Origin: CAYMSF01 sp964542255
GTDB taxonomy: Bacteria > Verrucomicrobiota > Lentisphaeria > Victivallales > Victivallaceae
Assembly (NCBI GenBank): GCA_964542255.1
Contig: CAZITV010000029.1
Coordinates: forward strand, 1 to 18,784
Reading direction: 5' to 3'
DNA length: 18,784 nucleotides
Of this stretch, positions 7,190 through 15,669 are shown piece by piece. Position numbers and translations under genes: made by a program. Position 1 is the first letter of the stretch. Every line of letters starts with the position of its first letter. The notes below the pieces were generated by a model, which saw nothing but the letters and a program-made list of their open reading frames with translations, was not told the DNA's origin and made no database searches.

Positions 7190-7825
7190 ATGAAAATACT
7201 GCCAAAATTATTTAAAAATAACAAGAAATGGGCGGCAACGACGCAAAAATCCAATCCGGATTTTTTTTCCAAGCTATCTGCTCAACAGGCGCCGGAATAT
7301 CTTTGGATTGGATGTGCTGACAGCAGAGTACCAGCCAATGAAATCGTTGGGCTTTTGCCGGGAGAATTGTTTGTTCACCGCAATGTGGCCAATTTGGTCA
7401 TACATACCGATATGAATTGCCTGTCGGTGCTGCAGTACGCGGTGGATGTTCTTAAAATAAAGCATATTATCGTCTGTGGTCACTACGGTTGCGGCGGGGT
7501 GAAAGCGGTAATGGATAACAAGCCGCACGGTTTGGTGGATAACTGGTTGCGCCATGTCCGCGATATTCAACAGCGCCATCATCGAAAACTGGATAATATC
7601 AAAGATGAGACAGAACGCATCAACCGGCTCTGTGAGCTGAATGTTGTAGAACAAGTTATTAATGTTGGCAATACCACCATCATCCAGGACGCATGGAAAC
7701 GCCAGCAGGAAATTGCCGTTCACGGCTGGGTTTACGACATTTCCGATGGATTGCTGAGAGATTTAAATGTCTGCATCCGTTCCGACCAGGAACTGGATGC
7801 CCTGCAAAAAAAGGTGCTGCCCTAA
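7190..7825 (+). CDS. can: Beta-class carbonic anhydrase
   Basis: A 211-residue cytoplasmic zinc enzyme that interconverts CO2 and bicarbonate, supplying bicarbonate to carboxylases and assisting pH balance. The ligands are all present: C42 and D44 in GCADSRVPANE, and H98 and C101 in CGHYGCGGVKA, with R46 as the partner of D44. Length and residue numbering match E. coli Can (YadF) almost exactly, including NLV after HRNVA and an INRLCELNVVEQV block. The start has an AGGAT site just upstream. It lies 24 bp after the DUF805 gene in the same direction and converges with the histidine kinase gene, leaving 70 bp between the two stop codons, in which no convincing terminator is visible. Confidence 0.95.
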   Translation: MKILPKLFKNNKKWAATTQKSNPDFFSKLSAQQAPEYLWIGCADSRVPANEIVGLLPGELFVHRNVANLVIHTDMNCLSVLQYAVDVLKIKHIIVCGHYGCGGVKAVMDNKPHGLVDNWLRHVRDIQQRHHRKLDNIKDETERINRLCELNVVEQVINVGNTTIIQDAWKRQQEIAVHGWVYDISDGLLRDLNVCIRSDQELDALQKKVLP

Positions 7826-7895
7826 CCTCCCGCCCGCCAATGTAAAGTATTTTATTTTTCCCAGGCGTTTTATCTATGCCGGTGCCTCCACTGGT

Positions 7896-10568
7896 TCAAT
7901 GACTGTTAATCACTGCGGCAATCTTTACGCTGAGAGCGTTCATAGAGAATGGCTTTTGAATGAAGCCTTGCGCGCCTAATTCAATAGTTTTGGCAACCCT
8001 GACATCATTGGTATATCCAGAGGCAACCAGCACCTTTACTTTTGGATTAACCGCGGCAAGTATTTTATAGGTTTCCAAGCCGGAAATTCCCGGCATTGCC
8101 ATATCAAGAATTACTGCAGTAATGGCGGCATGCTGCTGCCGGTAAATCTTTACGCCGTTCTCACCATTGTCGGCAGTGATAGTGTTATATCCCATACTTT
8201 CCAGCATTTTGCCAACGGTTTTACGAATAGCCTCTTCATCGTCAATGATTAGAATTGTGCCGGTGCCGAGTTGTAATATTTCACTGTCTGCGGCGACATC
8301 GACCAAGGGTTTTTCTTGAATTAAAACCGGAAGCAGCACGGTAAAATCGCTGCCGTTATTGATGTGAGTTGAGACTTCGATAAAACCATTGTGACTATCA
8401 ATAATGCCATATACCATCGCCAAGCCCAAACCGGTTCCCTTGCCCTTGCTTTTGGTGGTAAAGAACGGGTCAAAGATTTTCGGCAGGATTTCCGGTGAAA
8501 TCCCCACGCCCTGGTCTTTGATGGATACCTGCCAATAAGGCCGCATCGTCTCTTTGTCTTCATTTTTTCTGGCAGGTCTTACCGATTGTTCGAGACTAAT
8601 GGTAATTTCACCGCCAATATTTTCATGAGCCGGCCGCATCACGGTCATCGCGTGTTCAGCGTTAATAAGCAGGTTAAGCAATACTTGTTCAATTTGTGGT
8701 TGGTCACCTTCCATATAAGCGTTTTCAAACCGGGTATGAAAAGATATTTTGATGTTTTTATCAAAAGAGCCGCGGCAAATTTCCAAGATGTTGGTAATGG
8801 CATTTTTCAAATCTATCGGACGGACATTGAGCTGCGAACGGCGGGACAAGGTAAGCAGTTGTTCGACCATGTGCGTTGCGCGGTGGACAGAACGTTCGGC
8901 AATAACAAGAAAATCTTTTATTTCCTGGATGTCGATATGCTCTGATTTCAAGTGATAATTTATCATTGAGATTGACCCCTTGATGCCGCCGAGAATGTTA
9001 TTGAAGTCATGGGCAAGCCCGCCGGCAAGAGTGCCTACTGTCTCCATTTTTTGTGCTTGAACCAGTTCTTCGCGTTTTTTGATGAGTTCAGTAACATCCT
9101 CCAGAATTACCACTACACCGGTATTATCACCAGCAAGAGGATTGATGGAAATATTAAAATATTCAGACTGCTGCCGCAGCGTAATACTTTCCCGGTAAAT
9201 CTCTGTAACCTGCCGTTGGCGCAAAGCATTTTCAATTTGCGGGTGATAGGGCAACAAAAACGGTGCGACTGACCAAAGATTTGCGCCAATGGCAAATTCG
9301 GTTTTAATCCCGGTATATTCTTCAATGGGGTGGTTCCATTGTGTAACTATATCATTTTCGTCAATCGCCACCAAGAGAAGTTTAACGGAATTGATAACTT
9401 GATAGAGATAATTACGGGTGCTGCGCAATTCCTGTTCAACCCGTTTGCGCAGCGATAAATCATTAAAAATGAGCAGATTGCGGTTGCCAATTAATTTGTG
9501 TCTAACTTCAACATCAAGCACTTCACCGGACTTGCAGGTAGTTCTAAAGGTTTCGCCGCTGAACGAATCCGCCGTAATTTGCCTTTTCCAAACGATTTGC
9601 ACCTGACGGCGGTAATTGGCATCGGGAAAAACCAGTCTAAACCAATCGTCAAATGTAGTTATTTCTTCGTCATTATAACCAAATAAGCGGTAAAACATAT
9701 CATTGCATTGGTAACTCCGGTCATGATTGATGACCACCATCGCCAAGGGTGAATTGTCTATCAAATCGCGAAATTCTTTCTCTTTATTGCGCCGTTCTTC
9801 ATTTTCAATATGCAGATTTTGCAATGATTCTTTGACTTTCATCGCCATACTGTCAAAAGATTTCCCCAGCATTCCAACTTCATCATTGTGATAACTGACC
9901 GCCTGCTTTGGGGAAAATTCGCCCTGTGCAAGAGCCTGAGTAGAGGCAACTAAACGGTCAAGGGGTGAAAGCGCGCGCTGGATCAACCATAACATCAGTC
10001 CGACCGAAATCATCATACATGCCAAAACTGTTAAGCTTTGACGTAAGTAGGATTCCAATATCTTCGGTGATTCTTCGATTATATCATAAGGTACCGCATA
10101 GCAGATTAACCAGTCCCAAGGCCGGAAAGTATCGTAATATACGATTTTTCTGCCGGAAACATCATTAAACACCATTTCACCACTGCCAAATTTAAGCATT
10201 TTGGTAACAGTGGAACGATCCCAGATGAAAATACCACCGGTAGAAACCTGCGGATGCGCGATATAGCGCGAGTCTGCGGAAACGATAAAAAGATACTGCG
10301 TCGGCTCGGCCTGTTCAGGATATGTATTTTTAACATAATCAACAATCTTGGCCCACGCTTCCTCCTTTGAGCTATATACTTTATCGCTAACCAGACTGTC
10401 CTGATCGCGAATAAAATCCAAAAGTCGGACAATTCGCTCTTTTGACACTTCCTGATTAAGGCGGACCACCTCCTGACGGTATGAACCGGTGACCGCCCAG
10501 ATTACTACATAGGCAAAAATAGCCAGCGATAAAATGAAAAAAATCGATACTTTTGTCTTAATTTTCAT
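7896..10568 (-). CDS. Membrane-bound hybrid sensor histidine kinase (Cache-HAMP-PAS-PAS-HisKA-HATPase-REC)
   Basis: An 890-residue hybrid kinase. TM1 is about 7-27, a Cache-like periplasmic sensor about 28-175 (YLFIVSADSRYIAHP and WDWLICYAVPYDII motifs), TM2 about 176-197 and HAMP about 198-250. Two PAS domains follow (about 265-375 and 385-495). The dimerisation/phosphoacceptor helix holds H520 in GGLAHDFNNIL, the NtrB-like form. The ATPase has an N box (LLNLLINAEHA, 630-640), a G1 box (DQGVGIS, 685-691) and a G2 box (GKGTGLGLAM, 709-718). The C-terminal receiver has D776/D777, phosphoacceptor D822 in LDMAMPG and K872. No DNA-binding or HPt domain is present, so phosphate probably passes to a partner encoded elsewhere. 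It sits 170 bp downstream of pilT on the same strand. The ligand is unknown. Confidence 0.93.
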   Translation of the reverse strand: MKIKTKVSIFFILSLAIFAYVVIWAVTGSYRQEVVRLNQEVSKERIVRLLDFIRDQDSLVSDKVYSSKEEAWAKIVDYVKNTYPEQAEPTQYLFIVSADSRYIAHPQVSTGGIFIWDRSTVTKMLKFGSGEMVFNDVSGRKIVYYDTFRPWDWLICYAVPYDIIEESPKILESYLRQSLTVLACMMISVGLMLWLIQRALSPLDRLVASTQALAQGEFSPKQAVSYHNDEVGMLGKSFDSMAMKVKESLQNLHIENEERRNKEKEFRDLIDNSPLAMVVINHDRSYQCNDMFYRLFGYNDEEITTFDDWFRLVFPDANYRRQVQIVWKRQITADSFSGETFRTTCKSGEVLDVEVRHKLIGNRNLLIFNDLSLRKRVEQELRSTRNYLYQVINSVKLLLVAIDENDIVTQWNHPIEEYTGIKTEFAIGANLWSVAPFLLPYHPQIENALRQRQVTEIYRESITLRQQSEYFNISINPLAGDNTGVVVILEDVTELIKKREELVQAQKMETVGTLAGGLAHDFNNILGGIKGSISMINYHLKSEHIDIQEIKDFLVIAERSVHRATHMVEQLLTLSRRSQLNVRPIDLKNAITNILEICRGSFDKNIKISFHTRFENAYMEGDQPQIEQVLLNLLINAEHAMTVMRPAHENIGGEITISLEQSVRPARKNEDKETMRPYWQVSIKDQGVGISPEILPKIFDPFFTTKSKGKGTGLGLAMVYGIIDSHNGFIEVSTHINNGSDFTVLLPVLIQEKPLVDVAADSEILQLGTGTILIIDDEEAIRKTVGKMLESMGYNTITADNGENGVKIYRQQHAAITAVILDMAMPGISGLETYKILAAVNPKVKVLVASGYTNDVRVAKTIELGAQGFIQKPFSMNALSVKIAAVINSH

Positions 10569-10738
10569 AAATTATCGCCTGCTGCTTCCAGTAATTACGG
10601 ATTATCCCCACAAATCCGCGGACATTTCACCTAGCGCCACCGTACAAAAGCACCGTTGTGCAGGATCCAGCTTTACAGATGCATTTTTGCCGCATCACCG
10701 CATCAACAGATTGGAGGTCAAAGTTCGCTGACGGCGGA

Positions 10739-11806
10739 TTATTTCATCGCCTTAAGTTTTTCAATCAGGCTGTCCGGGTCTTGTGCGGATGTGATTAATT
10801 CGGTATAAGAAATCATTTTATTCATATACAGGTCCATCAAATGCGCATCAAGAGTATTCATACCGTATTTTGCCCCGGTTTGCAGTTCTGAAGTAATGCG
10901 GAATGTTTTATTATCGCGAATCAGTGCTTGAATTGACGGTGTGGTCACCATAATTTCAAAAGCAGCGACACGACCGGGTTTATCATCCCGCGGCAGCAGC
11001 ACTTGTGAAATAACCGCAAGCAGCGACGAGGCTAACTGAGTACGAATCTGCGATTGCTGATTCGTGGGAAACGCGTCAACAATTCGGTCCACTGTACGCG
11101 CTGCACCGGTGGTATGAAGTGTGGCAAACACCAAGTGACCAGTTTCCGCCGCGGATACCGCTGCTTCCATCGTTTCCAAATCGCGCATTTCACCAACCAG
11201 AATTACATCCGGGTCCTGGCGCAGCGCCCGGCGCAGCGCGTCTTTGAACGTTGGTGTATCCACCCCGATTTCGCGCTGAATAATCATACTGCGTTTATGA
11301 TTATGATAGAATTCGATGGGGTCTTCAACCGTAATAATGTGGCAGTCACGCTCTACATTAATAATATTAATCATGGATGCCAACGTGGTACTTTTACCTG
11401 AACCGGTTGGGCCTGTTACCAGCACCAGACCGCGCGGACGGTAGAGCAGGTCTTTAATGCTGTTCGGCAATCCAATTTGCTCCATTGTCAACAGTTTATT
11501 GGGAATCTGGCGCAGCACAGTACCAAAATACCCCTTTTGCTTGAAAGCGCTTACGCGGAAACGGGCTTTATCGGAAAAGCTGAAACCAAAGTCAACAGAA
11601 CCATTGCTTTGGATTTGCTGCAACTGTGTTTCAGACGCAATAGCCTTCACCATTCTTTCCGTATCTTCCGGCGTCAACGGGTCAACTTCCAGCGGAGTCA
11701 AACCGCCGTGCAGACGTACTGTCGGCGGGGCGCCGACTTCAATATGCAAATCGCTGACGCCTTCATCTACTACCAACTGCAGCAGTTCGGTCATATCTAT
11801 GCTCAT
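10739..11806 (-). CDS. pilT: PilT-type twitching motility retraction ATPase
   Basis: A 355-residue hexameric cytoplasmic ATPase that powers pilus disassembly and retraction. The N-terminal PAS-like domain contains GVSDLHIEVG (16-25). Walker A is GPTGSGKST (132-140, K138), the Asp box is ITVEDPIEF (158-166), Walker B is VILVGEMRD (201-209, E206) and the His box is HLVFATLHT (224-232). The PilT-typical LIRDNKTFRI region and the MNTLDAHLMDLY tail are present. Length fits PilT rather than PilB, and there is no zinc finger. An AGGAGAT site six bases before the ATG fixes the start. It follows the two GspE/PilB-like genes by 41 bp. PilU is an alternative, but the sequence looks closer to PilT. Confidence 0.93.
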   Translation of the reverse strand: MSIDMTELLQLVVDEGVSDLHIEVGAPPTVRLHGGLTPLEVDPLTPEDTERMVKAIASETQLQQIQSNGSVDFGFSFSDKARFRVSAFKQKGYFGTVLRQIPNKLLTMEQIGLPNSIKDLLYRPRGLVLVTGPTGSGKSTTLASMINIINVERDCHIITVEDPIEFYHNHKRSMIIQREIGVDTPTFKDALRRALRQDPDVILVGEMRDLETMEAAVSAAETGHLVFATLHTTGAARTVDRIVDAFPTNQQSQIRTQLASSLLAVISQVLLPRDDKPGRVAAFEIMVTTPSIQALIRDNKTFRITSELQTGAKYGMNTLDAHLMDLYMNKMISYTELITSAQDPDSLIEKLKAMK

Positions 11807-11847
11807 TTGTATCTCCTGGTTTAAGTTTTAAAAAGACCGCTGGTATG

Positions 11848-13536
11848 TTAAGTGTATCTCAATACTTCATCGGTGGTACTTTCACCATTGATAATCGCCT
11901 GTAATCCGTCTTCACGAATCGTGCGCATGCCCAATTCACGGGCCTTGTCGCGAATAATTGAGGTTGGCGCCTTTTTGCCGATTAATTCAATAATCGGATT
12001 TGAAACTTCAAGCAATTCGCAAATCGCCTTTCGTCCTTTATAACCACTTTGATTACAGGTATCACAACCCTTGCCGTAATAGAATTTTTTGGCGATGACA
12101 TCCGCGCGGTCAATTTCCAAGCGCTGCAGTTCTTCATCGGTTGGCTCATAAGGTGTCCTGCAATTTTTGCAAATCCGGCGGATCAACCGCTGGCTGATTA
12201 CGCCAACCAGCGAAGAACAAATCAAAAATGGCTCTACACCCATATCAATCAGACGCGTAATCGTACCGGCAGCATCGTTGGTATGCAGCGTACTTAACAC
12301 AAAGTGGCCGGTCAGCGATGCTTCAATCGCCATTTTTGCGGTTTCGATATCGCGCACCTCCCCGATCATAATCCGGTCCGGGTCTTGACGCAAAAATGCC
12401 CGCAACGCACGATGGAAGGTCATGCCTACGGCTTCATTTATCGGCAATTGAATAATTCCCTCAATATCATATTCAACCGGATCTTCAGCGGTGAGCAGCT
12501 TCTCTTCGATGCTGTTAATTTCCTTTAGACCGGAATAGAGCGTGGTGGTTTTGCCGGAACCGGTTGGGCCGGTCACCAGCAAAATCCCGTTGGGTCGGTG
12601 TATCATTTCGCGCAGCTTATCCAGCACGTCTTGACCCATGCCCAGAGAATCCAAACTAAGATTAACCACAGTACGGTCAAGAATACGCAGCACCACTGAC
12701 TCGCCGTGTGAAGTCGGCAAACATGAAACACGCAAGTCAATCGGCTTTCCGCCAACTTTAATTTGAATACGGCCGTCCTGCGGTCTGCGGCGCTCAGAAA
12801 TATTTAATCCGCTCATAATCTTGATACGGCTGATAACAGGAATCGCCAAACTTTTTGGCGGCGGCGGCATTTCGTAGAGCGCACCGTCAACACGGTAACG
12901 GATTCGAAATTCCTTTTCAAACGGTTCGAAGTGAATATCGCTCGCCTGGTCTTTAATTGCCTGGTACATGATAACATCCACAAAACGAACGATTGGTGCT
13001 TCATTGGCGACTGAGGTAGCCTCTTCTTCACCTAAACCTTCACCATCTTCCAATTCCTTAAGATTCAGGTCTTCAAGCATATCATGAACCGAACCGATAT
13101 TTGCCGGGTAATACTTTTCAATAGCGGTATCTACCTGCCCTGTCGGAGTTACCAACACATGAATCTCAAGATTAAGAATAAAATGCAGTTCTTCAGAAAT
13201 TTGATAATTGAGCGGATTGCGCGAAACTACTTTCAAGGTATTGCCGTCAAAATCAATCGGCACAATGCCGTAAGCACGCGCATTCTCAGGAGAGACCATG
13301 TCAATAACGCTTTTCGGCGGGTCAAAACGTTTTAAATCAACAACTTCGGAACCCAGACTTTCAGCTATCTGGCTAAGAATTTGCTCCTCTGTCAGCAAGC
13401 CGTAGTTGATAACAACTTCCATGAACGGCTTGCCGGTGCGGTCGTGTTCCTCCTCCACCTCCTGCAGCTGCTGCTCCTGACACAGACCGGCATTCAAAAT
13501 CAGGTCTCTCAGTGTTTGACTTTCCGAATCCAGCAT
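11848..13536 (-). CDS. GspE/PilB-family pilus assembly or type II secretion ATPase (copy 2)
   Basis: A 562-residue hexameric ATPase that drives pilin or pseudopilin polymerisation at the inner membrane. Residues 8-145 form the GspE N-terminal region, including a helical GLLTEEQILSQIAESLG block. Then come SDIHFEPFE (199-207), Walker A GPTGSGKT (323-330), the Asp box TAEDPVEY (349-356), LRQDPDRIMIGEVRD (382-396, E393) and HFVLSTLHTND (411-421). A tetracysteine zinc site is formed by CKNC (456-459) and CDTC (491-494). The arginines and catalytic residues look intact. AAGGAAA precedes the start. It lies 29 bp after its paralogue and 41 bp before pilT. PilB versus GspE cannot be settled here because no pilin or secretin gene is in view. 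Confidence 0.9.
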   Translation of the reverse strand: MLDSESQTLRDLILNAGLCQEQQLQEVEEEHDRTGKPFMEVVINYGLLTEEQILSQIAESLGSEVVDLKRFDPPKSVIDMVSPENARAYGIVPIDFDGNTLKVVSRNPLNYQISEELHFILNLEIHVLVTPTGQVDTAIEKYYPANIGSVHDMLEDLNLKELEDGEGLGEEEATSVANEAPIVRFVDVIMYQAIKDQASDIHFEPFEKEFRIRYRVDGALYEMPPPPKSLAIPVISRIKIMSGLNISERRRPQDGRIQIKVGGKPIDLRVSCLPTSHGESVVLRILDRTVVNLSLDSLGMGQDVLDKLREMIHRPNGILLVTGPTGSGKTTTLYSGLKEINSIEEKLLTAEDPVEYDIEGIIQLPINEAVGMTFHRALRAFLRQDPDRIMIGEVRDIETAKMAIEASLTGHFVLSTLHTNDAAGTITRLIDMGVEPFLICSSLVGVISQRLIRRICKNCRTPYEPTDEELQRLEIDRADVIAKKFYYGKGCDTCNQSGYKGRKAICELLEVSNPIIELIGKKAPTSIIRDKARELGMRTIREDGLQAIINGESTTDEVLRYT

Positions 13537-13565
13537 CGGGTATTTCCTTGTTTATTAAATTTCTA

Positions 13566-15290
13566 TTATTCTTCGTCCATTACTGTGGCTTTAATAACTT
13601 CATCAAGTGTGGTCGTGCCCGCCTCAGCTTTGCGCAGTCCATCATCCCGCAGCGAACGCATGCCGGCCCGGCGTGCCGCTTCACGGATCACCACGGTAGA
13701 TGAGTTGTTAAATACCAATGCGCAAATCTCACGATTCAATGAAAATAATTCGTAAATGCCAATGCGCCCTTTATACCCGGTATTATTACACATTTCGCAG
13801 CCTCTGCCTTCAAAAAAGGTGCGTGATGCCGCATATTCTTCGGTAATCCCCACCAAGCGCATTTCAACCGGTGTCGGGACATGCGGCTGCGCGCAGTTTT
13901 TACAAATTCGCCGCAGGAGCCGCTGCGCCATGATAGCACGCACCGCGGAGGCAACCAAAAACGGTTTCACCCCCATATCAATCAAACGCGTGATTGCGCC
14001 AGGTGCGTCATTGGTATGCAGCGTACTGAAGACTAAGTGACCGGTCAGCGAAGCATTGATGGCAATTTCCGCGGTTTCAAAGTCACGAATTTCACCTACC
14101 ATAATAATATTTGGCGCCTGACGCAGAATTGAGCGCAGCGCTGCACTAAAGGTAAACTCGATTTGTTTGTCAACCTGAACCTGATTAATACCTGCCAACT
14201 GGTATTCAACGGGGTCTTCGACCGTGATAATTTTACGGTTCGGGGTATTAATGGTATTCAAGAATGCGTAGAGCGAGGTGGTTTTGCCGGATCCGGTTGG
14301 GCCGGTTACCAGGAATATTCCGTCCGGCAGTGCCAAAATAGCGGTAACTAATTCTAAATCGTCGGCATAAAAGCCTAATTTTGGAATATCAAGCTGAATA
14401 CTGGATTTATCGAGAATACGCATGACGATACTTTCACCGTGAACCGTTGGTATGCTGGAGACGCGCAGGTCAATGTCCTTTTCCCCCACTTTTAATTGAA
14501 TACGACCGTCTTGCGGAATACGTTTTTCAGAAATATCCAGCTTGGCCATAATTTTCAACCGGCTGGTTAAGTTGGCCTGCAAATATTTGGGCGGCGCCTC
14601 CATTTCACGCAGCGCGCCGTCAATTCGGTAGCGGATGCGGTAACGCTTTTCCATGGGTTCCATGTGAATATCGCTGGCGCGCATTTTATAGGCTTCGATA
14701 ATAATCAGCGATACCAGTCTGATGATCGGCGCATCATCTTCAACTTCCTGAAGCTGCTGCGCTTCCAGAGTTCGCATCAGCTGGCTGTTAATGGAATTTT
14801 CTCCAGTCAGTTCATCAATAAATGATTCAACAGTACCGGAGACAGAAGTGTAATTCTGGGCAATTACTTTCTCAATTTGCTCTTTTGGAGCAATAACCGC
14901 GTCAATATCGCACCCCAGGAGGTAACGCAGCGAGTCCACTGTTTCCATATCGGTAGGGTCACTCATGGCGATTGTCAAAACATCATCGTGACGCATAACC
15001 GGCACTACGCCATACTGATTAACTACTTCAGGAGACAATGCCGCGAGGACTTCCTGCGGAATTACATAAGATTTCAAATCCAATACTTCCAGACCATACT
15101 GCTGCGCCAGCATGGAAGTGTAATCCTCAGAATTTAGATGTCCCAGCGCTTTCAAAGCGTCGATAACATCTAATTTGCCCTGACTGCCGTTGGCGCGCTG
15201 CCAAGCCTCTGCAATCTGCTCCTCTGTAACCATTCCGTTTTCCAGGAGCAATTCTAAAATATACTTGACATTTCCACTCAAAGCTAGCAT
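13566..15290 (-). CDS. GspE/PilB-family pilus assembly or type II secretion ATPase (copy 1)
   Basis: A 574-residue paralogue of the next gene with the same order: a helical N-terminal region (8-150), SDIHMEPME (206-214), Walker A GPTGSGKT (330-337), Asp box TVEDPVEY (356-363), Walker B IIMVGEIRD (395-403, E400), HLVFSTLHTND (418-428), and zinc cysteines CKNC (463-466) and CEMC (498-501). Its arginine-finger region reads LRQAPN where most relatives, including copy 2, read LRQDPD. The ATG at 15290 has AAGGGG directly against it, too close for normal initiation; TTG at codon 4 (15281) would have a spacing of about 9 and may be the true start, giving 571 residues. It is the first gene of the minus-strand motor cluster and drives pilin or pseudopilin assembly. 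Confidence 0.9.
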   Translation of the reverse strand: MLALSGNVKYILELLLENGMVTEEQIAEAWQRANGSQGKLDVIDALKALGHLNSEDYTSMLAQQYGLEVLDLKSYVIPQEVLAALSPEVVNQYGVVPVMRHDDVLTIAMSDPTDMETVDSLRYLLGCDIDAVIAPKEQIEKVIAQNYTSVSGTVESFIDELTGENSINSQLMRTLEAQQLQEVEDDAPIIRLVSLIIIEAYKMRASDIHMEPMEKRYRIRYRIDGALREMEAPPKYLQANLTSRLKIMAKLDISEKRIPQDGRIQLKVGEKDIDLRVSSIPTVHGESIVMRILDKSSIQLDIPKLGFYADDLELVTAILALPDGIFLVTGPTGSGKTTSLYAFLNTINTPNRKIITVEDPVEYQLAGINQVQVDKQIEFTFSAALRSILRQAPNIIMVGEIRDFETAEIAINASLTGHLVFSTLHTNDAPGAITRLIDMGVKPFLVASAVRAIMAQRLLRRICKNCAQPHVPTPVEMRLVGITEEYAASRTFFEGRGCEMCNNTGYKGRIGIYELFSLNREICALVFNNSSTVVIREAARRAGMRSLRDDGLRKAEAGTTTLDEVIKATVMDEE

Positions 15291-15669
15291 CCCCTTGTAT
15301 ATTGCTGCAGACTGCGGTTATATTAAATAACGGCTATCCGGCGGTGCTGCACCGATTCCCGGCAGTTTAAAAACTGTTCATCTAACTTTTCACTGTTTAT
15401 ATCTCTACATCCGCGACACTCTGAAATCTCATGACTTAAACATTAATAGACATAATATTTTTTTCAAGTCATAAGCGTTAAAATCAAAAACTATTTTACT
15501 GCTTTACTGTTGCAATTCGTTTTGTGAGTATTATCTTATGCTGTGTTGCTGTGTTTAGTCGTTTTGGATTGCTCAGGCAGATTATCGCCGTAAAATACCA
15601 CAAAACAGCAACACCGCGCCAAACAAGATTTATTATGCAATATGCTTATAGAGTAGCAGGAATTTTATC
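15291..15669. other. 379-bp divergent intergenic region between the motor cluster and glnS
   Basis: No open reading frame of note is seen here. It should hold promoters for both directions, but no canonical -35/-10 pair with good spacing could be identified. It contains a palindrome CAGTTT-AA-AAACTG (15363-15376), a spaced inverted repeat ATGACTT/AAGTCAT (15431-15472) and a long-range inverted repeat GTGTTGCTGT/ACAGCAACAC (15543-15614) that would fall in the glnS leader. No known riboswitch or T-box was recognised. Confidence 0.6.
15543..15614 (+). repeat. Inverted repeat in the glnS leader
   Basis: GTGTTGCTGT (15543-15552) is the exact reverse complement of ACAGCAACAC (15605-15614), with 52 bases between. 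A one-base bulge would allow three further pairs inside the stem. The inner part also offers a GTTTTGG/CCACAAAAC alternative pairing. If transcribed it would make a long hairpin ending 55 bases before the glnS start. Confidence 0.45.

Noticed and set aside
7274..7723. Open frame of 149 codons opposite the carbonic anhydrase gene
   Set aside because: It lies wholly antisense to a gene with all catalytic residues intact and has no recognisable domain; it is a shadow of the coding strand.
7826..7895. Possible bidirectional terminator between the carbonic anhydrase and kinase genes
   Set aside because: Only short, imperfect stems were found (for example AGGC with GCCT), without a proper T run beside them.
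10597..10617. CGGATT/AATCCG hairpin in the 170-bp gap between pilT and the kinase
   Set aside because: The stem is six pairs with a nine-base loop and no T tract, too weak to call a terminator or regulatory element.
11457..11831. Open frames of 115-124 codons opposite pilT
   Set aside because: They are antisense shadows with no domain signature or ribosome binding site.
13381..13755. Open frame of 124 codons spanning the junction of the two GspE/PilB genes on the opposite strand
   Set aside because: It is mostly antisense to confirmed coding sequence and its translation is low in recognisable motifs.
15503..15534. TTTACT...TATTAT as the glnS promoter
   Set aside because: The spacer is 20 bp and the -35 match is poor; no pair with 16-18 bp spacing fits.
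15481..15669. T-box or glutamine riboswitch upstream of glnS
   Set aside because: I could not find the T-box core sequence or the conserved glutamine-riboswitch bases; only an unassigned inverted repeat is present.
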